A stretch of 64,000 bases of DNA, from the NCBI RefSeq assembly GCF_004331385.1, contig NZ_SJON01000002.1, forward strand, positions 1-64,000. Direction: 5' to 3'. This document shows, in pieces, positions 1 through 11,600 of the stretch (its first letter is position 1; each line of letters begins with the position of its first letter). The notes beneath the pieces are model-generated. The model searched no databases and was not told the DNA's origin. It saw nothing but the letters and a program-made list of their open reading frames with translations. A program made the position numbers and the translations under genes. Source of the stretch: Enterobacter quasihormaechei. GTDB lineage: Bacteria > Pseudomonadota > Gammaproteobacteria > Enterobacterales > Enterobacteriaceae.

Positions 1-708
1 CGTAGGTCTGATGGTGATTTCGGTGGTATCGACACTCTCAGGCGCCTCGATGATATGGCGCACGGCGCGGGCGATATCAGCCGGTTTGAGGGCAATAGCC
101 CGGTACGCATCCATCACCGCCATGGTTTCTTCGTGCGTAATGGTCGAGGCCAGTTCGCTTTCCACCACTCCGGGGTTGACGCAGGTCACGCGGATGTTCG
201 AACTTTCCTGACGCAAACCATCGGAAATGGCCCGGACCGCAAATTTGGTTGCACAATAAACGGCGGCTGTGGGCACAACGGACAAGGCACCGATCGAGCC
301 AATATTAATGATCTGCCCCGAGTTCTGGGCTTCCATAATTGGCAGAACCGCGCCAATTCCCCACAGTACGCCTTTAATATTCACGTCAATGGTGCGTTCC
401 CACTCATCCTGCTTGCCTGCGGAAAGCGGAGAGAGGGGCATAATGCCCGCGTTGTTAATCAGTACGTCAATGCGGCCCCACTTTTCCCGTGCTGCCTGAA
501 CGAAGGCAGCCATCGACTGGCGGCGGGTTACATCTAATTCCTGCGCCTCTGCCTCCCCTCCTGCGCTGCGGATTTCTTCAGCCAGAGCGTGGATGCGATC
601 CAGCCTGCGTGCCCCGAGGAATACTTTTGCGCCTGCCTTGCCCAGCTCTCTGGCAATACCTTCTCCAATACCGCTGGAGGCACCGGTAATTAAGATCACT
701 TTGTTCAT
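1..708 (-). CDS. SDR family NAD(P)-dependent oxidoreductase (3' end cut by window)
   Basis: The first 236 codons of a classical short-chain dehydrogenase are present and the gene runs off the left edge. The Rossmann cofactor motif TGASSGIG is at residues 8-15, NNAG at 85-88, and the catalytic Ser138, Tyr151 and Lys155 (YCATK) are all in place, so it should be an active cytoplasmic NAD(P)-dependent oxidoreductase. The substrate cannot be told from the sequence. The ATG at 708 is preceded by a good AAGGAG site. It is divergent from a LysR gene 98 bp away, which suggests that regulator controls it. Classical members are about 245 residues, so only a few residues should be missing. Confidence 0.9.
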   Translation of the reverse strand, partial: MNKVILITGASSGIGEGIARELGKAGAKVFLGARRLDRIHALAEEIRSAGGEAEAQELDVTRRQSMAAFVQAAREKWGRIDVLINNAGIMPLSPLSAGKQDEWERTIDVNIKGVLWGIGAVLPIMEAQNSGQIINIGSIGALSVVPTAAVYCATKFAVRAISDGLRQESSNIRVTCVNPGVVESELASTITHEETMAVMDAYRAIALKPADIARAVRHIIEAPESVDTTEITIRPT

Positions 709-806
709 GTTTTACTCCTTCAGTTGAGTTCAAAGCAATCATAGAGTCTCAACATTGTTTCTTGTATCCTGCCTTTACTGGACTCACTGGTTAGCGATGT
801 TAAACA

Positions 807-1724
807 ATGAAAATTGATCTTAATTTGTTACCGCTTTTTCTGGCGGTCGCCGAGGAGCGCAGCTTTAGCGCGGCCGCCGGGCGGCTGGGCATCACCCGTT
901 CCGCTGTCAGCCAGGGGATAAGACGTCTCGAAGATGGGTTTCAGACCCTGCTGGTGATGCGCACCACGCGCTCGGTAAGCCTTACCGAAGCGGGTGAACG
1001 GTTGCATAAATCGTTGCAGGGGCCCATCGCCAACATTGAAGCGGCTTTTGACGATGTCACGTCAGACAGCACACCGCGCGGACAGCTCAGGATCGCGGTC
1101 ACCTCAATTGCGGAAGCGTTTCTTTCTGGCCCCCTGCTCGCCTCGTTTGCGGCAGCGCATCCTGCGGTATCGCTTGATGTCTTCGTGTCAGATGAGGAAT
1201 TCGATATCGTGGCGGCGGGCTATGACGCAGGGGTGAGGCTGGGCGAAGTTATCGAAAAAGACATGATCGCCGTTCCCCTTACGGGCCAGCAGCGTGAACG
1301 GGTGGTGGCTTCACCTTCCTATCTGGCGACGCACAGCGCACCGGCGCATCCCCGAGAGCTGGTCGCTCATCGGTGTATCGGCTGGCGCCCTTCCCCGGAC
1401 GTCGCACCCTATCGCTGGGAATTTGAAGAAGCAGGCGTCCCTTTCGATGTGGCCATTGAACCACAAATCACCACTAACGATCTGCGTCTTATGCTCAGTC
1501 TGGCGCTGGCGGGCGGTGGAATTACCTTTGCCACGGAGGATACCTTCGCGCCGTACATTGAATCAGGACAGCTGGTTTCCTTACTGGATGCGTTTCTTCC
1601 GTCTTTTCCTGGCTTCTATCTCTATTTTCCCCAACGCCACAATATGGCCCCCAAACTCAGAGCCCTGATCGAGCACATCCGCCAGTGGCGCCAGCTCCCC
1701 GCCACGCAACCTGCTCAGCGATAA
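807..1724 (+). CDS. LysR family transcriptional regulator
   Basis: A 305-residue LysR-type regulator. Residues about 1-60 form the winged helix-turn-helix (FLAVAEERSFSAAAGRLGIT, then SAVSQGIRRLE), and residues about 90-295 form the periplasmic-binding-protein-like effector domain. Length and layout are normal for the family. It is divergent from the SDR gene at the left edge with a 98-bp shared control region, the usual arrangement for a LysR protein and its target. It resembles the subgroup of LysR proteins that regulate SDR or quinone-reductase-like genes. The effector is unknown. Confidence 0.9.
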   Translation: MKIDLNLLPLFLAVAEERSFSAAAGRLGITRSAVSQGIRRLEDGFQTLLVMRTTRSVSLTEAGERLHKSLQGPIANIEAAFDDVTSDSTPRGQLRIAVTSIAEAFLSGPLLASFAAAHPAVSLDVFVSDEEFDIVAAGYDAGVRLGEVIEKDMIAVPLTGQQRERVVASPSYLATHSAPAHPRELVAHRCIGWRPSPDVAPYRWEFEEAGVPFDVAIEPQITTNDLRLMLSLALAGGGITFATEDTFAPYIESGQLVSLLDAFLPSFPGFYLYFPQRHNMAPKLRALIEHIRQWRQLPATQPAQR

Positions 1725-1826
1725 ACGGTTCCAGCCCTGGATGCAGATTTTCCTCAATCTACCGCGTCCTTTTGATGAGCATCAACGACAGCACAGCGTT
1801 ACCATGGAAAATGACAAAGGACACGA

Positions 1827-1945
1827 TGGGCAGGACTTTACACAAGGATGGAACCGTAAAAATGCACAGACCAATGGTCGTTATCCTCTTTATTCTTTTG
1901 ACATTAGCCGCCCTCGTGGAAATCGGCCTAATTTCTTTCGGCTAA
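1827..1945 (+). CDS. possible small membrane protein (27 or 39 aa)
   Basis: A short open frame encodes one hydrophobic helix followed directly by a stop. The ATG at 1827 (39 residues) has AAAGGA a few bases upstream. An internal ATG at 1862 (27 residues) has AAGGATGG about 12 bases upstream. The shorter product is almost entirely transmembrane (core VVILFILLTLAALVEIGL), the shape of known enterobacterial single-helix small proteins, but I do not recognise the sequence. A hairpin that could terminate it begins 17 bp after the stop. It may simply be a chance frame. Confidence 0.3.
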
Positions 1946-1962
1946 ACCGGTTACTTCTGAAA

Positions 1963-1978
1963 GGCCACATTTGTGGCC
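1963..1978 (+). terminator. putative intrinsic terminator
   Basis: A perfect 7-bp stem (GGCCACA/TGTGGCC) with a 2-nt loop is followed by an AT-rich tail (ATTTATTTATT). It lies downstream of the LysR gene and the small open frame, before the long gap preceding the adhesin. Confidence 0.5.
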
Positions 1979-2616
1979 ATTTATTTATTAAACATGAGAA
2001 GAAATCACTTTATTTTTTGAGTAGCAGAAATTAAAGGCCCTATGAAAATATATTTTATAAATGAGATAATTTTAAATATATCATACACCAGATAATTTAA
2101 CCTAACTTAAACCGCAATTAAGCAGCAATTAAACCTAACCAAAATTATATATATATCGCACATTTTAATTATTATTATCGCCCTGCCAGCCCCGTTTTAA
2201 GGGTTGCACCTTTTACGCCAAAACCCTTTCGCCACGCGCCCTTGTAGCGAACGAAATATATTCATGCTATCAATTAATTTCCCCTGCAATAACCGCGCTG
2301 GGTTTACGAACGCTTAATTTGCATATTCAGACATTTATAGCTATATCATTTTCATAACGAAATAAATCAATACCTGCACAAATAATAAGGCTTATAAATC
2401 GCAAATATATAAATAAACAACAGTTTCCTGACTAAATAATTAGCTTTGCCCTGAGGTTGCCACTTTTAATCCTGGCGGGCATCGGTCGTGCTAAAGAAAG
2501 TGACGGTAAATTCTGTTTTTTAAACAGTATTTTCGCCGGGAGCGCGCTCATCCCTTCAGAAACGATGGCCTTGTTTGACACGCCGTAACCAATAACTCTG
2601 CTGGAGTAATAACTGT
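1979..2616. other. long AT-rich intergenic leader upstream of the bap operon
   Basis: About 640 bp with no credible gene. It is much richer in A/T than the flanking coding DNA, with runs such as TTATATATATAT near 2145-2155. A large AT-rich upstream region is typical of H-NS-silenced, multi-input promoters of surface adhesin genes; that role is inference. The adhesin start at 2617 has GGAG at 2603-2606 as its ribosome binding site. I could not choose a confident -35/-10 pair. Confidence 0.5.
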
Positions 2617-5600
2617 ATGAGCCAAATATCTGTTATATCTAAATTAACTGGCGTGGAAACGACCACGGAAGGGACACAGATAACACTCGATCACTCATCT
2701 GTCGTTAAGCTTAACGTGGATCGAGCCGACATCGCAGGTTACTCCCGCAGCGGAAACGATCTGGTGATCACCCTCAACTCGGGCGAAGTGATTACCCTGA
2801 AGAATTTCTACGTCACTGATGCGCAGGGCGTAAGCCAGCTGGTACTTGAGGAGAGTGACGGCGCGCTGTGGTGGATTGAAGATCCAACCGGTGCCGCGAC
2901 CTATGAATCCATCGCCTCCACCGATGCATTACTGGCGGCGTCAGGGAGCGATGCCGGCGGCGCCGCAGCGTGGCCCTGGGTGCTGGGTGGCCTGGCCGTC
3001 GCAGGGGGGATTGCCATCGCGGCGGGAACCGGCGGTGGAGGGGGCGGAGATGACGATAACAACAACCCGAATCCTGGCAATCCGGGAAATCCTTCCGAAC
3101 CTGATACTACGCCTCCGAATGCCCCCACCAATCTTCAGGTCTCACCTGACGGCAAAACCGTAACCGGTACGGCTGAACCGGGCAGCACGATTACCCTGAA
3201 AGATGCCAATGGCAACACCATTGGAACGGGCAAGGTCGGCAGCGACGGTAAATTCACTATCGATCTCGGTACGCCGCTCACCAACGGAGAGCAGATCACC
3301 GCCACCGCCACCGATCCGTCCGGCAATACCAGCCAGGGCGGTCAGGTCACGGCACCGGATCTCACCGCGCCGGATGCACCTGCCAATCTGGAGGTTTCAC
3401 CTGACGGCAAAACCGTAACCGGTACGGCTGAGCCGGGCAGCACCGTGACCCTGAAAGATGCCGACGGCAACACCATTGGAACGGGCAAGGTCGGCAGCGA
3501 CGGTAAATTCACTATCGATCTCGGTACGCCGCTCACCAACGGGGAGCAGATCACCGCCACTGCCACCGATCCGTCCGGCAATACCAGCCAGGGCGGCCAG
3601 GTCACGGCGCCGGATCTCACCGCGCCGGATGCGCCTGCCAATCTGGAGGTTTCACCTGACGGCAAAACCGTGACCGGTACGGCTGAGCCGGGCAGCACCG
3701 TGACCCTGAAAGATGCCAATGGCAACACCATCGGCACGGGCAAGGCGGGCAGCGACGGTAAATTTACTATCGATCTCGGTACGCCGCTCACCAACGGGGA
3801 GCAGATCACCGCCACCGCCACCGATCCGTCCGGCAACACCAGCCAGGGCGGCCAGGTCACGGCGCCGGATCTCACCGCGCCGGATGCGCCGCAGATTGTC
3901 ACCGTCAGTGATAACGTGGGCACCGACGCGGGCCCGCTGAGCAACGGACAGCGCACGGACGATGCACGCCCGACGTTTAGCGGCATCAGCGAAGCTGGCA
4001 CCGTCATTACCTTCTATGACAACGGCAAGCCGATCGGTACCGCCACGGCCGATGCCAGCGGTAAATGGAGCTTTACCCCGTCGACCAACCTGTCTGAAGG
4101 AAACCACGCTATTACCACCACCGCGACCGATGCCGCAGGCAATACCAGCCCGGCGTCCACGGCGGTAACTTTCGTGGTAGATACGGTCGCGCCGGGTGCC
4201 CCGGCGATCGTCAGCATAACCGATGACGTTGCGCCCAATACCGGCACGCTCGGAAGCGGAAGCACCACGAACGATCCGCGCCCGCAGCTCACCGGCACGG
4301 CGGAAGCGGGCTCTACGGTCACCATCTATGACAACGGCATTGCCATTGGCACTGCGGTTGTGGGCAGCAACGGAAGCTGGAGCTTTACGCCGTCGGTAAA
4401 CCTGAGCGAAGGCAGCCACCAGCTTACCGTACGCGCCACCGACGTCGCCGGTAACACCGGTCCGGCCTCGCCGGCCTTTACCGTAACGGTGGATGTCACC
4501 ACCCCGCCTACACCAACAGGATTTATCGTTAACGACGATACCGGAGGACTGAAAGGCGCGATTACCGCCGGACAGGTTACCGACGAGTCGCAGCCGCGGC
4601 TGACGGGCCGAGGAGAGCCGGGCAGCACGATTACGGTTTACGATAACGGCGTTGCGATTGGCAGCACCACCGTTCTGCCGAACGGTACCTGGAGCATCAC
4701 GCCGACAACGCCGCTGGCAGAGGGTGCACACTCAATTACCCTGCGCGAAACCGATGCGGCAGGCAACCAAAGCGGCCTGTCTGAGCCGATCAACTTCACC
4801 GTCGATCTTACGCCGCCAGACATGCCGGAGGCGACGCTCAACTCCACAGGCACGCAAATCACCGGTACCGCCGAGCCGGGCAGTAAAATTGTCATCACCA
4901 ACAACGCTGGGGTGCAAATCGGGACCGCCACTGCCGACAGCAACGGCAACTACGTCGCCAACCTCAACCCTGCACAAGTGAACGGCGAGATCATCTCCGT
5001 GGTCGCTTCCGATGCGGCAGGCAACCAGAGTTCACCGGCGCTGGTTAACGCCGCGGATATCACCCCTCCTGCCGCACCGGGTAACCTTGTGGTGGCAGAA
5101 GACGGGGCAAGCGTCAGCGGAACCGCCGAGCCAAACAGCACGATTATCATTAAAGCGCCAGACGGTACGACCATCGGCCAGGCCACCGCCGGCCCGGATG
5201 GCACCTTCACTATCCCGATTTCGCCAGCCCAGACCAACGGCGAGGCCCTTGAAGTGACGGCTACCGACGGCAGCGGCAACACCAGCCCGTCCGGCTTTGC
5301 CGACGCGCCAGACAGCACGCCGCCGCAGGCGCCGGAAAATGTGGTTATCTCTGCCGACGGCACCACGGTGACCGGTACAGCCGAGCCGGGCAGCACCGTG
5401 ACCATTCGTGAAAATGGCGTGAAGGTCGGGGAAGCGGTTGCCGACGATCAGGGTAATTTCAGCGTTGATCTGATCCCGCCGAAAGCCAACGGCGAAGCCC
5501 TGACCGCCGATGCCACCGATACCGCCGGCAACACCGGCCCGACCACGCCGTTTGACGCGCCGGACATCACCGCAGCGCAAACCCCGGTCATCACCGGCGT

Positions 5601-8600
5601 GGTGGACGATGCGCCAGGCGATACCGGTCCCGTCAGCCAGAACGGTCTCACCAACGACAGCACGCCAACCATCAACGGAACGGGCGAGCCAGGCACCACC
5701 ATCACCCTTTACAGCGGCACTACCGTCATTGGCACCGGTACGGTTGGGCCTGACGGCCAGTGGTCCATCACGCTGGCTACCGCGCTGCCGGACGGCGGGC
5801 ACGTGCTGACGGCGACTGCGGTTGATGCCGACAACAACCTCAGCGTGACATCGAACACCTGGAGCATCACGGTGGATACCGCCGTTCCGGGCGCCCCGGC
5901 CATTACGCAGGTCGTTGATGACGTACCGGGCACTACGGGGGCGCTGGACAGCGATGGCATCACCAACGACACGCTCCCTACCGTGAACGGTACCGGCGAG
6001 CCGGGAACCACCGTAACGATCCGTCTGGATGGGCAGGATATTGGTACAGCCCTCGTTAACAGCGCCGGCGCGTGGACCTTTACGCCTGCCACGCCATTAG
6101 TGAACGGCCAGCATACCTTCACCGTCGTTGCGAGCGATGCGGCAGGTAATACCAGCGCGCCTTCTGGCGGCTTTACCTTTACCGTCGATACGACTCCGCC
6201 ACTGGCGGCCACCATTGACACCGTCTCCGATAATATTGGTCCAGTACAGGTTCCGCTTAACAGCGGGGATACTACCGACGATACGCTGCCGCAGTTGCAG
6301 GGTACCGCACCGGCAGGCACCACCATCACTATCTACGACGGCACCACCCTGCTCGGCACGGCCGTGCTCGACGGCAGCGGCGGCTGGAGCTTTACGCCAA
6401 CCACGCCGCTGACGGAGGGTCCGCATTCGCTGACGGTCCACGCCACGGATGAAGCGGGTAACACCACCATCTCGCCACCGTTTGAGCTGGCGATCGACAC
6501 GACCGCGCCTGCAACGCCGGATATTCCTGACATTACCGTCAACCCGGACGGCGGCACGCCGGGTACTGCCCTGAATCCGGGGGAGACTACCCGCGATACC
6601 ACGCCAACCCTGAGCGGCTCGGGCACGCCGGGGGATACCGTGAACATTTACGATGGCGCCACCAAAATTGGTGAAGCCGAGATCGACGGCGACGGCAACT
6701 GGACCTGGACTCCAACTACCCCGCTGCCTGACGGCACCTACGATCTCTCCCTGACGGTGACCAACCAGGACAGCGCCGGGAACGAAAGCGCGCCGTCCAC
6801 GCCGGTGACCATTACCATTGACAGCGACGCCCCTGCCGCGCCGGGTGTTCCGGTGGTGACGGACAGCGTGAGCCAGATCACCGGTCCGGTGGCCGATGGC
6901 GGATCCACCAACGATCCGCGTCCGGTACTGAGCGGGACCGGTACGCCAAACGACGTCATTACCATCTATGACCAGGTGGGTACAGGCGCGCCGCAGGCCG
7001 TAGGCAGCGTTACGGTAGACGGTAACGGCAACTGGACCTGGCGTCCGGAGAGCAACATCGGCGAAGGGACGCACGAATACACGGCGACCGCCACCGATGA
7101 ATCCGGCAATGAATCTTTGCCATCAGCCGGTATCACGATAACGGTAGATACCCTTGATCCGACTACCCCGGTCATCAGCGACATCGCTGGCGCGCAGAAC
7201 GGCGGGTCTACTAACGACACTACGCCAACCCTGAGCGGCACCGGCACCACCGGCGAAACGGTGATCATCTACAACAACGGCGTGGAGGTGGATCGCGTTG
7301 ATGTCGTTAACGGTCAATGGTCCTATACCCTGCCGACGCAAACCGATGGCCCGCTGAACATCACCGTTGCCGCGGTGGATGATGCGGGTAACCTTAGCCC
7401 GGTCAGCCCGGTCTTTAGCGTGACGGTCGATACCCAGACGCCAACCGTACCGCAAATTGACGCCGTCTCTGACAGCCAGCTGGCAAACAGCGTGCTTTAC
7501 ACCCGTGACGGCACACCAACCCTTACCGGGATCGGCGAGCCGGGTTCGAACGTAACGGTCACCGTTGACGGCGTCGCCTCTCCGGTCGTGGTGGTGGTTC
7601 AGCCGAACGGGACGTGGACCTGGACCGCCGACCCTGCGCTCGCGGAAGGGCCGCACACCTTCTCGGTCGCCGCGAGTGATGCCGCGGGGAATACCTCCGT
7701 CAGCTCCGGCGATCTCAGCGTGACGGTGGATACGCTGCCGCCTGCAACGCCAACGAATATCGACATCGCCGAGCAGGGTACGCCGCTGACCGGTACGGCG
7801 GAAGATGGCACCACCGTGACGGTACGTGACGCCAACGGCAATATCATCGGAACCGGCGTTGCGACGGGAGGTACCTTCACCATCGCCCTCTCGCCGGCCC
7901 AGCTGGATGCCACCACGCTGACGCTGATCGCCACGGACGCAGCAGGAAACGCCAGCCCGTCAACCACCTTTGACGTGCCGGAGTCCACGCTCGATCTGCC
8001 TGCGGTACCGGTGATTACGGCAATCAACGATGACGTCGATCCCGTCACGGGCGACGTGAAAGATAAAACCACCAATGACACCACGCCTACCCTTACCGGC
8101 ACCGCCGATCCGGGCAGCGTGATCGCCATTTATCAGGATGGATCGCTGCTTCCGGTGACCACTGTCGTTGCGGATACCAACGGCAACTGGAGCTACACGC
8201 CGCTCCTGCCGCTGACGGAAGGGCCACATACCTTTGCCGTGACCGCCACGAATACCACCACCGGCGAGACCAGCGGGCAGTCGCCGATCGCGACCGTCAC
8301 CGTCGACCTCACCGCCCCGACAGCGCCAGCCATCGGTGCGGTGACCGATGATGTGGGTCCGGTTACTGGCCCTATCGCCGACGGGCAGAGCACCAACGAC
8401 AACCGTCCTACCCTCACCGGGACAGGCACGGCCGGGGACACCATTACGATTTACAATAACGGCGACCCGCTGGGCACCGTTCTCGTCGGGCCAACCGGCA
8501 CCTGGAGCTATACGCCGCCTGCGCTGGATGACGGCAGTCACACCCTGACCGTCACCGCCACCGACCCGGCAGGGAATGAAAGCACCCCATCGGCAGGGAT

Positions 8601-11600
8601 CACCATCGTTGTCGATACCGTCTCCACCACGCCGGTGATAACCAGCGTGACGGATAACGCGGGCAATGCCGCAACGCCTGTACCAAGCGGCGATCCGACC
8701 AACGACACCACGCCAACCCTGACCGGCACCGCAGAGCCGAACAGCGTCGTCGCCATATTTGATGGCACCACGCAGATTGGTACCGTGGCAGCAGACAGTA
8801 CCGGCGCCTGGACCTTTACCCCGGAAACCGCCCTCGGCGAAGGGACGCATGACTTTACCGTCAGAGCGACGGATCCGCAGGGCAACGTTAGCCAGCCGTC
8901 CGGCGTCTGGAGCGTCAATATCGATCTGACGGCGCCACAGGTGCCGACGATCGATTCGGTCAGCGACAACGCCCCGGGTGGCGTAACCGGCCCGCTTTCC
9001 GCCGGGCAGGTCACCAATGACACCACGCCAACCCTTAGCGGCACCGGCCAGGCGGGCACCACCATTCACGTGCTGAATAACGGCGTGGAGATTGGTACCA
9101 CCACGGTCGACAGCAGCGGCAACTGGACCTTTACGCCGGATCCGGTCCTGACGGACGGGACGTATAACCTGCGCGTTAACGCCAGCGATGACGTCGGAAA
9201 CGTCTCCGCCAACTCGCCAGTGTTCGCCTTTACGGTGGATACCGCTGGCCCTGCGGCTCCGGTCGTCACGACGGTGATAGACGACGTGGGCCCGGGAACG
9301 GGAACCCTCGCCAGCAACGGGGCCACCAACGACACCCGTCCAACCTTCAACGGTACGGGGGAAGTGGGCGCAACGGTACACGTTATTGTTGATGACGTGG
9401 AAATTGGCACGGCGGTCGTCAACGCCCAGGGTACCTGGAGCTTCACGCCGACCACCGCGCTGAGTGAAGGGCCACACACCATTACCTTCAACGCCACCGA
9501 CGCCGCAGGCAATACCGGCGACACCTCGCCGCCGTTCAACCTGACGGTGGATACGTCGGTACCCGTTGCACCGGTCTTTACGCCAGCCACCGATAACGTT
9601 GGCACCGTACTGGGCCCGGTCGCTTCGGGGCAAAGCACAGACGATACCACGCCAACGCTGAACGGCACCGCGGCGGCCAACGCGACCATCACCATTTATG
9701 AGAATGGTCAGCAGGTGGGCACCGCCGTGGCGGATGCCAACGGCGTATGGAGCTTCACCCCCGGCACGCTGGCAAACGGCAGCCACACCTGGACCGCCAC
9801 GGCAACCGACGCCGCGGGCAACGTCAGCCCTGCCTCACCGGGCTTCACGCTGGTTGTGGATACGACCGTGCCTGTCGCGCCCGTTATCACGCAGGCGATT
9901 GACGATGTTGGCACCATCACCGGGGCGATCGGTTCCGGCCAGACCACCAACGATCCTCTTCCGCGCCTGGTGGGGACCAGCGAGCCGCTGGCAACCGTGA
10001 ATATCTATGAGGGCAACACGCTGGTGGGCACCGGTACTGCCGATGCCAACGGCAACTGGACTATCGATATCACCGTGCCGCTGGACAACGGGCCGCATAC
10101 CTTTACGGCAGAAGCCACGGATCAGGCGGGCAACACCAGCGCGCCATCCGGCGACTTCAGCCTGACCATTGATACCACGCCGCCAGCGCTGCCGGTGCTG
10201 ACCAGCATCACCGATGACGTCGGTAACGCTGCGACGCCTGTCGCCAACGGCGGGTTAACCAATGATGCCCGACCAACGCTCACCGGTACGGCAGAAGCCG
10301 GCGCGACGATCACCATCTTTGATAATGGGGTACAGATTGGCACCGCTGTCGCCACCGGCGGCGCGTGGAGCTTTACGCCATCTACCCCGCTGGCTGACGG
10401 GCCGCACAATCTGACCTTCTCCGCCACCGACGCCGTGGGCAACGCCAGCGCGCAGACCGGCGGCTACACCATCAATGTGGATGCCACCGCCCCTGTCGCG
10501 CCGGCCATCACCTCGATTGTGGATGATGTGGGAACCGTCACCGGCCCTGTCACCGGCACCAACCCAACCAACGATACGCGTCCAACGTTAAGCGGCACGG
10601 CGGAAGCCAATTCCACCGTACGTATTTACGACGGTGCGACGCTGGTGGGTACGGTCACCGCGGATGCCAACGGCAACTGGACGCTGCCGCAAACCAGCAC
10701 CACGCTGACGGAAGGCGCGCATAACTTCACCGCCACCGCCACCGACGCCGCGGGCAATACCAGCGTGGCATCACCGATTATCACGATTAACGTTGACCTG
10801 ACGCCGCCACCAGCCCCGGCGGGCCTGGCGGTGATCACCAACGGTACGCAGGTGACCGGTACGGCGGAAGCGGGAAGCACTGTCACCATCACCAGCAGCA
10901 CCGGAACCGTTCTTGGAACGGCCGTCGCTGACGGTAGCGGGAACTTTAGCGCCACCATCACCCCTGCCCAGACCGCCGGCGAATCCCTGATCGTCTTTGC
11001 TACCGATAAGGCCGGTAACGCGGGTATTACCACCTCCGTGATTGCTCCAGTCACGGCGATCCCGAACGCGCCGGTTATCGCCACCATCGACGATAACGTC
11101 GGGACGGTGACGGGCAACCTGACCAACGGAAAAACCACCGATGACACCACGCCAACCCTGAGCGGTACGGCGCAGCCGAACGCGACCATCACCCTGTATA
11201 ACAACGGGGTGCTGATGGGCACGGTCACCGCGAATGCCAGCGGCAACTGGAGCTTCACCACGCCGGTACTGAGTGAAGGCCCGCATGCCTTCACCGCCAC
11301 GGCGAGCAACGGCTCGGGCACCAGCCCGATTTCCACGCCGACGACCGTGATTGTCGATCTCACTGCGCCAACGGCCCCGACCGGGACCTTCAACGCAGAC
11401 GGCAGCGTACTGACCGGCAGCGCCGAAGCGGGCAGCACCGTCACCATCCGCCTGGCGGATAATTCAACGGTCACCGCCACGGCGGACAGCAACGGCAGCT
11501 GGAGCTACACCTTCCTCAATAAACAGACGGAAGGCCAGACGCTGCAAATCACCGCCACCGATGCGGCAGGCAACGTCTCGCTGCCTGGCTCAGCCCTTGC

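Noticed and set aside
7960..9786. 608-codon minus-strand open frame inside bapA, and similar ones (11590-13203, 3652-4731)
   Set aside because: They are antisense shadows of a repetitive, codon-biased gene. The predicted proteins are Arg/Gly-rich without domains and repeat with the sense repeats.
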